DNA of 64,000 nucleotides from contig OY783195.1 of the NCBI GenBank assembly GCA_963678675.1, positions 21,242,283 to 21,306,282 on the forward strand, written 5' to 3'. The first letter of the stretch is position 1. Each line of letters begins with the position of its first letter. A program made the translations under genes and the position numbers. The DNA comes from Xiphydria camelus (lineage: Eukaryota > Arthropoda > Insecta > Hymenoptera > Xiphydriidae). The notes beneath the pieces were generated by a model. That model was not told where the DNA came from. It worked only from the letters and a program-made list of their open reading frames with translations, and ran no database searches. This document shows positions 54,881-64,000 of the stretch, piece after piece.

Positions 54881-55543
54881 ATGGGTCGTCGTTGTTGTGT
54901 TACAAATTGTAAAAATAATGAACTCAAAAGTGCATGTAAATTTTACAAATTTCCAACTGCGCATTATAAATTGGAGCAACGAAAGAAATGGATTGCAGCT
55001 GTAAAGAAAATCAAGTAAGTACATAACTTGATTCTATTCTGTGTACTTTCTAGTGTCTGCTTGAAATACTGTACTTATATATTTATCATTTATGTCATAT
55101 TATTTTAGTAATTTTATGTGGCAGCCAAACAAATCTGGCGTGATATGCTCTGACCACTTTGTTGGTAAAAAAAATCCAATGAGGAAATAAGTCCTCCTTA
55201 TATATTCCTTCAATATTCTCTGCTGTGGAAGCAAGAAAGATTAACAAATCTGCTGCAGTAAACAGGTACGGATTATTAAATAATGTCATATATTTGTTGC
55301 AAGTGCACAAAATATATTTTATTTCTTTGTTGCAGGCATACGCGGTTTATGAACAGTAGAGGTGGTTTAAATAATAAAGAATTGTCAACTATGAATACAA
55401 GTGAAGTTCAACACGTTGAAAAAAGTTACAACTTACAATCAAGAGACACGGTAGTGTCTCGCGGCATGTTCGTTCAACTGTCGTCGCGGGCACCCGTGTA
55501 TCTTTACAGGAAAAATGTCTGCCCCCTCTTCACCCCTCAATTT
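54881..55543 (+). CDS. THAP-domain protein, spliced, probably truncated transposase
   Basis: Begins MGRRCCVTNCKNNELK at 54881. The THAP zinc finger is spread over two exons: C..C in exon 1 (to about 55014, donor GTAAGT) with FPTAHYKLEQRKKWIAAV, and the closing C..H in exon 2 (SGVICSDHFVGK, from about 55110 after TTTTAG). In exon 2 the frame meets a TAA just after KNPM(R)K and would have to shift to continue (SIFSAVEARKINKSAAVNR). A third exon after TTGCAG (55337-55543) reads HTRFMNSRGGLNNKELSTMN and runs into the terminal inverted repeat. THAP domains bind DNA. With no nuclease domain and a probable shift, this is a non-autonomous or dying copy. Confidence 0.65.
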
Positions 55544-55562
55544 TAGAGACCAGAATAAATTC

Positions 55563-55862
55563 TACCGTATGTCTGACGGCAAGCGCAACAGGGGCACTGT
55601 GACCTGAAATTTGACTTCGGCAGTGATAGTTAGAGTTGGATTCAACAGAGTGCGCTGCATAAAAGTGAAAAGTGTTAAACGTCTGATTTCCCGATAGCTG
55701 TCAATTCGGGAGATCACAGCTTTTCGTGTAACCCTAAAATCGTGAGTATTTGAATAATGTTGAGTAATTTTATAGTAGTGGTAAGAAATAATCATTCGGG
55801 TTTCTTCGGTGAAATTCCCGAATCTTTCTGAAGGAACAGGGCTATTATGATTGCCAATTGCT
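55563..55862 (+). repeat. ACCGTATGTC terminal module, separate copy
   Basis: TACCGTATGTCTGACGGC at 55563, then TTGACTTCGGCAGTGATAGT, TTCGGGAGATCACAGC and, at 55754-55770, GAATAATGTTGAGTAATTTT. It follows the layout of 38119-38380 throughout, including CATTCGGGTTTCTTCGGTG, so it is the same module. No matching opposite end was found nearby. Confidence 0.7.
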
Positions 55863-56355
55863 TGCCTTCCGCGCTTACCGAACCTGAAAAACGAGAATGT
55901 CAACCGTCAACGAGGAAAGAAGAAATCATCCAAGTCATAGGAACTTCTCGTCGGATTCTTCGGGTAATGCTCAGCAGCAGCAAGAAGAGCCGGAAGTATT
56001 GCATCAGGCGTTATCCCAATTACAGTACGTAACACGATCAAAGCGTTTAGTCTTGTTTCGAGATGATTTAGAGCATTTGAATGAGTAAAAATTAATTTTA
56101 TTCCGTGCCAAAGTCGGCTAATCAATAAATTAAATTCACGCAGACAATAGCACCTTAGAGGGTGGTTTCTTAAATTGGGAAAGTTTAGGCGATGGTTTGG
56201 AGTACGCTAGCCCGATACAGTACAAAGTGGAGTTGGAAAAGGAGCACGCGGAAAGTGAAGACGAGAACGAAAACCCGACATGTGTGGGAAGATGGGAGTA
56301 TAGGTCCGGAGCTAAGAAAACAAATCAACGAAGAGGAAATTGGATGATCGAATGA
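55863..56355 (+). other. exon-like cargo behind the terminal module (unknown)
   Basis: Not recognised. 55897-56085 encodes MSTVNEERRNHPSHRNFSSD, a Ser/Gln stretch (GNAQQQQEEPEVLHQALSQL) and a stop 21 codons later; a GT at about 56029 could be a donor. After TTCACGCAG, 56144-56355 is open and acidic (GGFLNWESLGDGLEYASPIQ, KEHAESEDENENPTC) to a TGA. The two could be exons of one captured gene, but the splice phase was not resolved. Confidence 0.4.
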
Positions 56356-57077
56356 AGGGAATTTACCTACACGCAACACATGAGGTTGGTTTCGAGAGGA
56401 TAAAGGCTGTTATCTGATGGCATTAAACGCCTCGATTGCTGATATTTCTTTTTAGACATTTAATACGTAAATACCAGAATGTGACCAAGAGAATACGTGA
56501 TCACAAATTCCCTACAGCCTGCGCCGATAGCGCAGGAGATCGACAATCACGTAATTAGATTTGGTAAAGCTAAGGCCAGTTGATACGATGTTAAGGACTC
56601 ACGAGGCATGCACACCTAACAGCGAACAAGCGAAGAAAGCGATTTCTAAAAATACTCTAATATCAGGTATGTAATTCTCAATTCATTCGTTTTGCTAACA
56701 CACTGTCTGCAATAATTAGAAGACATGAAGGATAATTTAAAACTGACTATTTTATATGATACAGTGACGAAATTACATCTCTGGAATTTGAATTGGAATT
56801 ACTATTTCATCGATTAACGAAGTTAAAATCCTGACAAGGGAGCACTTCAGCTGCCGCTATTTCCGAGGAAGCATTAAATATTTTGATACTTGACATTACT
56901 GTCCCGTCGATTGATCAAGACAACTTCCGATGATAAGGTCGACAGTGTTAATAATGAGTTTAATCGTATCTTTAATGATGCAATAATTGTAAAAGCATTT
57001 AATTCTATCATTCTTTTATCAAAGATATTTCATTAATACTCATCGCGGCATGCATTAAATAGAGTTTGCGAATAAAA
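56356..57077. other. AT-rich spacer
   Basis: No gene is supported. A short coding-like run (NSLQPAPIAQEIDNHVIRFG near 56500-56560) is too small to call. Confidence 0.45.
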
Positions 57078-57510
57078 GAAAAGGGTCAGCATTACAGGAG
57101 TTTCATGAATCGTATTAATTATGCGTCTCGCTCGAACTTCCAACGTCCCACCCGATTATTGCTGCTGTGTGTACGTAGATTTCCGCGTCTGATGTCCATC
57201 GACTAATTTTTCTCAGGATAGGATAGGAGTTACATCCGAACATTTGCTTGGTGTTGTAACATTAAAGTAATGGGTTCACATTTTAACGATTTAATGTCAA
57301 TTGTTAGCTACTCCAGTATGGAGTATTACCAGGAGATGCCACGTGGAGGCCAATTGACACGTTACATGAATTTCGTACGACCTCTTCATGAATTTGTAAG
57401 GTTTTACGAATTCCATGTAACTTCATCTCCCACCCTACCGTTCTCGCTGTGACTCGGAAAGCCGAATGTTCTTGTTGCCGTTGGCCATTGTTGCCGTGGA
57501 AACCGTATGA

Positions 57511-58227
57511 TTATCTCAAGTGTTCCATATGACCGCTTTCTATTTTCTTATCGGCACTGCATTCGCACACATCGCAGAAGGTTCCGCTGTGTGTTGCCAA
57601 CATATCTGCAGGTATCGCAGCGCACTCTTCTCTGATGTGTGCTTTAAGGTGTTCGATACTTTGAATCGGCCGCCGCTCGTCGAAAACCTTCATCTTCAAG
57701 TAACCCCACAAGAAGAAGTCGAGGGGAGTCAGATCCGGAGATCTAGGTGACCACTTCCTGGGTGCTCTCAAGCCGATCCAACGTGCGCCGAAAACGTCAT
57801 TCAATAGCTGAGTCACCATTCTGCTTGAATGCGCTGGTACACCGTCATGCTGGAATATGACTGGTTGATCTTCAGCGACTTCTAGAAGGGCCGGCAAAAT
57901 TTGATTTTCCAGCATATCGAAATAGGCCTGGGAATTTAAATTTCCATCGATGAAGCTGGGCCCGATGATCCGCTCTCCATATCCCCGCCCAAACATTGAC
58001 TTTCTCCTTATTCTGATGGTTCTGCTCACGGACGACGTGCGGGTTCCTGGCGCACCGGTATCGGTAGAAATGGGAGCACACATGCTCCCATTTACAAAAA
58101 ACGTACATTCGTCCATGAAGCAGATGGTCTTCGTATTATCAGGATTCCCCTCGAGCTGCTCCATCATTGATCGGCAAAGTGTCAATCTTCGTTCGCGATC
58201 GTTGTGGCGAGGCAGTGCTTGATGCAC
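57511..58227 (-). pseudogene. transposase, left arm, broken
   Basis: Relative of 61142-62203 with the N-terminal HTH region deleted or scrambled (58250-58560 retains only pieces). A double frame change around SMCAPISTDTGAPGT and another near the C-terminus (LATHSGTFCDVCECSADKK) break it. The Asp motifs remain readable. Clearly inactive. Confidence 0.85.
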
Positions 58228-58909
58228 CTACGCCTTAATTTCGGATCTTGTTTAAACGGAGCACTCTAGCACACTGTCTTTGCGAATTCCCGTACGTCTC
58301 GAAATTCCCCTTATCGACTGTTGCATATCCTCTTCTACGATCCGGAGGACAGTTCAAATCGGCAAAATGTCAATCTTCGTTCGCGATCGTTGTTCGCGAT
58401 CGTTGTTCGGGACACCATTGATGTGCTCAATCGGCCCTGACCGTGTCATAGCACCTTGAGTTCGCTCATCTACGGTTCAGATTTTCGAAAGTGGAGCCGA
58501 AAACATTCGAAAATCCAATGACACCTCGAACATTGCATTAGAGTCAAGCCATGTCAAGTCGGACTCGAAATTTCCACTAAATCGCGGATTTCGGAAATAA
58601 TAACTCTATTGCGAAGGGAATATGGCACTTACGTTACCGTATTAATATTTCGTAAAAATTCTGTTATTTGTTAATGTTATTAACAATCAAACTTTGAAGC
58701 GCAATTAAAATGAAAAATCGTTTTCTCTTAAACTACTTTAGATAATTACTTGAAATTTTGCACACTGATAAAGCAATGTTTACACTATCGAATAAATATT
58801 TGCTTCAGGTGAAATTGTTTTAAAAAATGTATTTTGCATTAATTTTTTTAAAACAATTGCAATTTTTCTTGCGGTCTTCACGCTATAAAAAAATGAAACT
58901 TACATCAAT

Positions 58910-59430
58910 TCATGCGGCAAACGTTGGCCTTTTATAATCTGCAAAGAGAACTTTGTACTTTTTCTCCATTCCGGAGATACGAAATTGTTTATTACGCGGT
59001 GCGCTCGTAGATCGCGCGGCGCGCTCCGCTACTGGCGTCCGCGGTAACTTGATGGCCGCACAAACTTGAGCAAAAACCGTTTGAACTTGCATGAACATGA
59101 TTTTCCGAGTTTGGCAAACATAGACAGTTTTCTTGTCAGTTTGCTGATGGTGCTCGTGCGGTATACTTGCTTAAAAACTATTCGGTGTTTCAATATCATT
59201 TAGTGAAAATCTTTCGACCGAAGGAATGTTGTAATCCTTTGAAAAGGAAAGGTCATAATTGTGTTCGTCATAAGTTGTTCCTCGCGCGTTACTGCCAAGT
59301 GGAATAAAAAATTCGAAGAATACATTGATCGATATATTTGTCAAATATGTCGTAAGGACATGTATAATGATGTTAAAATTGCTTCAAATGTAGAAAATGA
59401 AGACCCAAGCACCCAAGACCCAAGATAGTT
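58910..59430 (+). other. coding-like arm segments of unknown origin, left
   Basis: On the + strand, about 59260-59427 reads SSRVTAKWNKKFEEYIDRYI and CQICRKDMYNDVKIASNVEN to a TAG, a plausible exon tail. On the - strand, 58910-59098 reads MFMQVQTVFAQVCAAIKLPR. Both are mirrored at 60230-60724. Neither is recognised; only one direction is likely to be real. Confidence 0.35.
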
Positions 59431-59444
59431 AATACCGATAATTA

Positions 59445-59584
59445 ATTGCTATACTGTAATACCTTCCAGGGAACGAATTGAATTTTTAACTGAATGTAAA
59501 TATTGGATTTGAACAGTGAACAGTTATAATTACTTGGAAGTTTATTCGTGGTTCACTATTAAAGAAGGTGTTACAGTATAGCAA
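59445..59584. mobile_element. 140-bp TTAA MITE present only in the left arm
   Basis: TTAA at 59441-59444 and 59585-59588. The inverted ends TTGCTATACTGTAATACCTT and complement match over 21 bp with one mismatch. The corresponding right-arm position (about 60210-60225) has no such insert, so it probably arrived after the arms were formed. Confidence 0.8.
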
Positions 59585-61141
59585 TTAATTATACAATAAA
59601 ATATAAAAATAACACAGGTTTACAACAAAAAAAAAGTCCGGACTATTTGACCGGACCATGGTATTCCGAGGTATTTTTGCGTCCTGAATCCGATCCCGAG
59701 GTCATCTGAGCCCCATCACGTCAGAAAAACGAGATTTCGAAATAAATAAATAAGGAAATGGGACTGCCCTGAGCAGCACCCAGAGCATGACTCCAAGGTT
59801 CTAAGGCCATTACGGTCAGTGCTGGGTCCACTGTCACAGTGAACGGATCGCCGGAATTGGATGCCTTGACAGGGAGATCGTAATCCGCGAGATACAACGA
59901 TCATGGCAACATTTTATCCACTGGGGTGGTTCTGTGATAGTCCCGGTCGAGATTTAGGACTCCATTCCAATGTTTGGAAGGTATTCAAGACCTAAACAGC
60001 TACCCTCCAACTCAACAGGTCGCTTGAGAAATTGTCCCGGATCCAGTTCCAAAAAATGGTCATTTTAACCTCTAAATGACCTTGAAATCTCATTTTTCTG
60101 ACGTGATGGGGCTCAGATGACCTCGGGATCGGATTCAGAACGCAAAAATACCTCGGAATACCATGGTCAAATAGTCCGGACTTTTTTTTTTGTAAACCTG
60201 TGTAATTAGTAAACTCACTTCGTGCTTGGGTCTTCATTTTCTACATTTGAAGCAATTTTAACATCATTATACATGTCTTTACGACATATCTGACAAATAT
60301 ATCGATCAATGTATTCTTCGAATTTTTTATTCCACTTGGCGGTAACGCGCGAGGAACAACTTATGACGAACACAATTATGACCTTTCTTTTTCAAAGGAT
60401 TACAACATTCCTTCGGTCGAACCATTTTCACTTAATGATATTGAAACACCGAATAGTTTTTACGCAAGTATACCGCACGAGCACCATCAGCAAACTGACA
60501 AGAAAACTGTGTATGTTTGCCAAACTCGGAAAATCATGTTCATGCAAGTTCAAACGGTTTTTGCTCAAGTTTGCGCGGCCATCAAGATGCCGCGGACGCC
60601 AGTAGCGGAGCGCGCCGCGCGATCTACGAGCGCACCGCGTAACAAACAATTTCGTATCTCCGGAATGGAGAAAAAGTACAAAGTTCTCTTTGCAGATTAT
60701 AAAAGGCCAACGTTTGCCGCATGAATTTATGTAAGTTCCATTTTTTTATAGCGTGAAGAACGCATGAAAAATTGCAATTGTTTTAAAAAAATTAATGCAA
60801 AATTCATTTTTTAAAACAATTTCACCTCAAGCAAATATTTATTCGATAGTGTAAACATTGCTTTATCAGTGTGCAAAATTTTAAGTAATTGTCTAAAGTA
60901 GTTTAAGAGAAAACGATTTTTCATTTTAATCGCGCTTCAAAGTTTGATTGTTAATAACATTAACAAATAACGGAATTTTCACGAAATATTAATACGGTAA
61001 CGTAAGTGCCATACTCCCTTCGTAATAGAGTTATTATTTTCGAAATCCGCGATTTAGTGGAAATTTCGAGTCCGACTTGACATGGCTTGACTCATTACTG
61101 ATACCGAGAGCTGGACATAACGCGTCATCGACTCAACCAAA

Positions 61142-62203
61142 ATGCGACGATATACCGAAGCCGAGAAGGCGGAAATAGTCACGCTGGCGGCTCAATACAG
61201 TACCCGCGAAGTAGTAAACATCTTTCGCGAGAGGGACCCGGAGTGCCGATTGAACACATCAATGGTGTCGCGACTCGTGCAAAAGTTCCGGAGAACAGGG
61301 TCAACGACGAATTTGACGAATCCAAATCGTCCGAGGGTTGATCCCGAGGTCGAGAGAACTGTCCTCCGGATCGTAGAAGAGGATATGCAACAGTCGATAA
61401 GGGGAACTTCGAGACGTACAGGAATTCGCAAAGACAGTGTACATAGAGTGCTCCGATTAAACAAGATAAAAAACTATAAGGCGCAGGTGCATCAAGCACT
61501 GCCTCTCCATAACGATCGCGAACGAAGATTGACATTTTGCCGAGTAATGGTGAAGCAGCTCGAGCAGAATCCGGATTATATGAAGACCATCTGCTTCACG
61601 GACGAATGTACGTTTTTTGTAAATGGGAGCATGTGCTCCCATTTCTACCGATACTGGTGCGCCAGGAACCCGCACGTCGTCCGTGAGCAGAACCACCAGA
61701 ATAAAGATAAAGTAAATGTTTGGGCGGGGATATATGGAGAGCGGATCATCGGGCCCATTTTCATCGATGGAAATTTGAATTCCCCGACCTATTTCGATAT
61801 GCTGGAAAATCAAATTTTGCCGGCCCTTCTAGAAGTCGCTGAAGATCAACCAGTCATATTCCAGCATGACGGTGCACCAGCGTATTCAAACCGAATGGTG
61901 ACGCAGCTGTTAAATGACGTTTTCGGCGCACGTTGGATCGGCTTGAGAGCACCCAGGGAGTGGCCATCTAGATCTCTGGATCTAACTCCCCTCGACTTCT
62001 TCTTGTGGAGTTATTTAAAGATGAAGGTGTTCAACGAGCGGCGGCCGATTCAAAACATCGAACATCTTAAAGAACGTATCAGAGAAGAGTGCGCTGCGCT
62101 ACCTGCAGATATGCTTCGCAACATACAGCGGAACCTTGTGGAACGTGTGCGAATGCAGTGCCGACAAGAAATAGAAGGTGGTCATATGGAACACTTAATG
62201 TAA
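61142..62203 (+). CDS. IS630/Tc1/mariner-type transposase, intact, third-Asp spacing 41
   Basis: Uninterrupted 353-aa transposase starting MRRYTEAEKAEIVTLAAQYS. N-terminal DUF4817-type HTH (about residues 3-50), a linker with basic residues, a second HTH (IRGTSRRTGIRKDSVHRVL), then the DDE_3-like core: first Asp in CFTDECTFFVNG, second in FQHDGAPAYSNR, third in DLTPLDFF with 41 residues between the last two. That spacing recalls the DD41D (rosa-like) branch; the assignment is from spacing only. It ends in a 90-residue helical tail (NIEHLKERIREECA to GGHMEHLM). A few core changes (SRSLDLTP where relatives have PRSPDLTP, APAYS for APxHS) could reduce activity. It lies in the right arm of the palindrome and is the only intact copy of the family here. 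Confidence 0.93.
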   Translation: MRRYTEAEKAEIVTLAAQYSTREVVNIFRERDPECRLNTSMVSRLVQKFRRTGSTTNLTNPNRPRVDPEVERTVLRIVEEDMQQSIRGTSRRTGIRKDSVHRVLRLNKIKNYKAQVHQALPLHNDRERRLTFCRVMVKQLEQNPDYMKTICFTDECTFFVNGSMCSHFYRYWCARNPHVVREQNHQNKDKVNVWAGIYGERIIGPIFIDGNLNSPTYFDMLENQILPALLEVAEDQPVIFQHDGAPAYSNRMVTQLLNDVFGARWIGLRAPREWPSRSLDLTPLDFFLWSYLKMKVFNERRPIQNIEHLKERIREECAALPADMLRNIQRNLVERVRMQCRQEIEGGHMEHLM

Positions 62204-62645
62204 TCATACGGTTTCCACGGCAACAATGGCCGACTGCCCTTGAAGCCGCAACAAGAACATTCGGCTTTCCGAGTCACAGCGAGAACGGTAGGGTGGGAGA
62301 TGAAGTTACATGGAATTCGTAAAACCTTACAAATTTATGAAGAGGTACGTACGAAATTCATGTAACGTGTCAATTGGCCTCCACGTGGCATCTCCTGGTA
62401 ATACTCCATACTGGAGTAGCTAACAATTGACATTAAATCGTTAAAATGAACCCATTACTTTAACGTTACAACACCAAGCAAATGTTCGGATGTAACTCCT
62501 ATCCTATCCTGAGGAAAATTAGTCGATAGACATCAGACGCGGAAATCTACGTACACACAGCAGCAATAATCGGGTGGGACGTTGGAAGTTCGAGCGAGAC
62601 GCATAATTAATACGATTCATGAAACTCTTGTAATGCTGACCCTTT

Positions 62646-62962
62646 TGAAGTGAAACTGCTTTTGAGTCAGGTATGTGACAAAAATCCGATACCATGAGTC
62701 ATCACTGTGCCTCATGGGTCGAGCGTTTGGAGAGGGAAGGGAGGAATGTAGGATCGGTAAAATCGCGGTTACCATTATCGGCGGACGTTAGCCTAGTAAG
62801 TCAGGTGACCTCACTGGCCCCCCGAATAAATTTGGCGCTTGCGTATACCTACAGCTGACTGGGGACCAGTATGGCGTCTTCATTCGTGTGCGTGCTGTAT
62901 GTGATATTCATTTGTTTTGTTTTGTGCTATTTTTGAGTAACATTTAATTGAATTAATTTATA
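62646..62962. other. flank upstream of the Helitron-like gene
   Basis: Presumed 5' non-coding part of the Helitron-like sequence. No TC-type terminus could be pinned down. Confidence 0.4.
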
Positions 62963-63870
62963 ATGGCGAAATCAAATGCGCAGAAATGTAAGGAATATCG
63001 TGAGAGACAACGTAAAAAGGATGACAGTAGTGTAAAAAAAGTGAAAAAGTCTGGGGCCCAACGCACGAGAGAGAGTAGGTTACGAAAACAACTGAGAAAC
63101 ACAGTGAATCAAATTTCCGACGATCAGTTATTAACCAGTGAATATGAAAATCATAATGTGCAAAATGAAAATGACATTTTAGCTCCTAACAATTCATCTT
63201 CGGTTCAACCCGCTTTTGTTGACAATGATATCCGCGACGAGCCAGGACCATCCAATTTACGACGCAATGAACCAGGATCACGCGAACATAATTTATGTCA
63301 GGACTTGCCACATAGTCATTATAACCGAAATAAAATCGCTCATAGGGAATTCAATAAAAAGTTTATAAATAATTATTTCGGTCATACGTGCTCTATTTGT
63401 GATAGGTTATGGTTTCAAGACGCTTTCAAAATTTCCGTTCGTGAACAAGAGGATATTTTGAACATAATTCTCCCTCGGATTGATGGGGAAATCATTCAAA
63501 TCTGCTACACCTGTCGTCAAGCACTCAAAAAGAATACTATCCCTGCAATGGCCACTTACAACGGTTTCAAATATCCACCGATACCCGACCATTTACCTCC
63601 ACTAGATTTGGTATCAGAGCGACTTATATTTCCACGAATCCCCTTTATGCAGATTCGTCGATTGAGACATGGAACATGGTCAATATGGAATTTACGGATA
63701 GGTCATTAACGTACCAGTATCTGTGGACACAATGGTTCATCAACTACCGCGAGGCGTTTGTGCATCAAAAACTACATAAGATATCGATAATTGATACTGG
63801 AGGGGATTACCGTATGAAATCACATTGTAAAGAGTACACACAACAAATAATAAAACTTCGTTGGTAACCT
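62963..63870 (+). pseudogene. Helitron helicase-type gene, N-terminal part, frameshifted
   Basis: Rolling-circle transposon protein start. 62963-63709 is open for 248 aa: a basic N-terminus (MAKSNAQKCKEYRERQRKK), an acidic/Asn-rich linker, then the Cys region FGHTCSICDRLWFQD and ICYTCRQAL and the DUF6570-type block FKYPPIPDHLPPLDLVSERL with RIPFMQIRRLRH. Right after that the frame shifts: GQYGIYG and VINVPVS-like sequence continues in another frame with a stop. The Rep and helicase domains expected downstream are not present before the window ends, so this is a truncated copy. Confidence 0.8.
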
Positions 63871-64000
63871 CAAATAAAAAAAAAACAAAAACGTGTACAG
63901 GGTACACGCAACAGAAGTGAAACTTCATGCGTAAATCCACGAAATACTAATATTGAAAAACAAAATTAGAAAAAAAATAACATTGGAAAACAAAATTAGA
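63871..64000. other. A-rich end of window
   Basis: A-rich sequence with a short repeated AACAAAATTAGA motif (63960 and 63989). No gene. Confidence 0.5.

Larger units (their letters stand above)
53663..55548 (+). mobile_element. THAP-domain DNA transposon, about 1.9 kb
   Basis: AAAATTGAGGGGTGAAG then GGGGGCAGACATTTTTCC at 53664 is mirrored at 55505-55545. The inverted repeats continue imperfectly to about 125 bp (GCGAGACACTACCGTGTCTC near 53770 and its complement near 55450). It encodes a spliced THAP-domain protein at 54881-55543 and has engulfed a mariner fragment (53790-54190). No clear target duplication was found. THAP domains occur at the N-terminus of P-element-type transposases, but the catalytic part is absent here. 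Confidence 0.7.
57078..62645. mobile_element. 5.6-kb palindrome built on a transposase element
   Basis: AAAAGGGTCAGCATTACAGG near 57078 is mirrored by CTTGTAATGCTGACCCTTTT ending near 62645. The arms of about 2.5 kb pair throughout (for example 57279-57470 with 62270-62440, 58910-59100 with 60535-60725, 59620-59740 with 60080-60200). The loop is at about 59750-60060. Each arm holds a transposase gene transcribed toward the outside. The right one is intact (61142-62203) and the left is broken (57511-58227) with its N-terminal part deleted. Unlike 38119-47623 it does not end in ACCGTATGTCC. Confidence 0.85.

Overview
The window is animal nuclear DNA, almost certainly from an insect. It has spliced alpha-tubulin genes with short introns, and insect-type BEL/Pao, piggyBac, mariner, hAT, pogo-like and Helitron relatives. 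Nothing bacterial, organellar or CRISPR-like was seen. A hymenopteran (perhaps ant) genome fits the style of the transposable elements (TEs), but that is inference and no single feature proves it. Only two ordinary host genes are convincing: a tandem pair of alpha-tubulin genes on the + strand (325-2460, whose ATG exon lies upstream of the window, and 8764-10661, complete). Nearly everything else is TE sequence, much of it nested or folded into inverted repeats.

Layout. 1-10.7 kb: alpha-tubulin copy 1 with a palindromic MITE in its intron, a 62-bp tandem repeat, a decayed hAT-like element (2802-7954) with a piggyBac element (2942-6020) inside it, which itself holds a small TTAA MITE, then alpha-tubulin copy 2. 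10.8-13.1 kb: a long-inverted-repeat element with a spliced gene of unknown family and TTAGCTG motif arrays. 15.7-25.4 kb: foldback elements with CCCCGATAGC ends and dense CACAGTG/CACTGTG motifs, a small LTR element, two internally deleted mariners and tRNA-like sequences. 25.5-29.1 kb: mariner debris, a dispersed repeat and a tRNA-derived SINE with a 14-bp target duplication. 29.6-37.0 kb: a complete, very young BEL/Pao retrotransposon on the - strand whose gag and pol are separated by one in-frame UGA followed by CUAG.

38.1-47.6 kb: a 9.5-kb palindrome with about 4-kb arms, bounded by the same ACCGTATGTCC terminus that occurs elsewhere in the window. Its arms carry an RS-rich exon-like fragment and a transposase with an expanded third-aspartate spacing. 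48.1-53 kb: dispersed repeat, a pogo-like element with a nested MITE, a palindrome that interrupts a mariner fragment, and a four-copy repeat cluster. 53.6-56.4 kb: a THAP-domain transposon and another copy of the ACCGTATGTCC terminal module with different exon-like cargo. 57.1-62.6 kb: a second large palindrome with an intact 353-aa transposase in its right arm and a wrecked copy in its left. 63.0-63.9 kb: a broken Helitron N-terminal gene.

The genes do not form a pathway. The connected biology is transposition: several autonomous or recently active systems (BEL, piggyBac, the transposase at 61142, possibly the element at 10771) sit with many non-autonomous derivatives carrying matching ends. 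The most unusual features are the UGA-CUAG junction of the BEL element, the inverted-repeat architecture that recurs at every size from about 80 bp to 9.5 kb, and a shared terminal module with a possible splice donor in front of different cargo.
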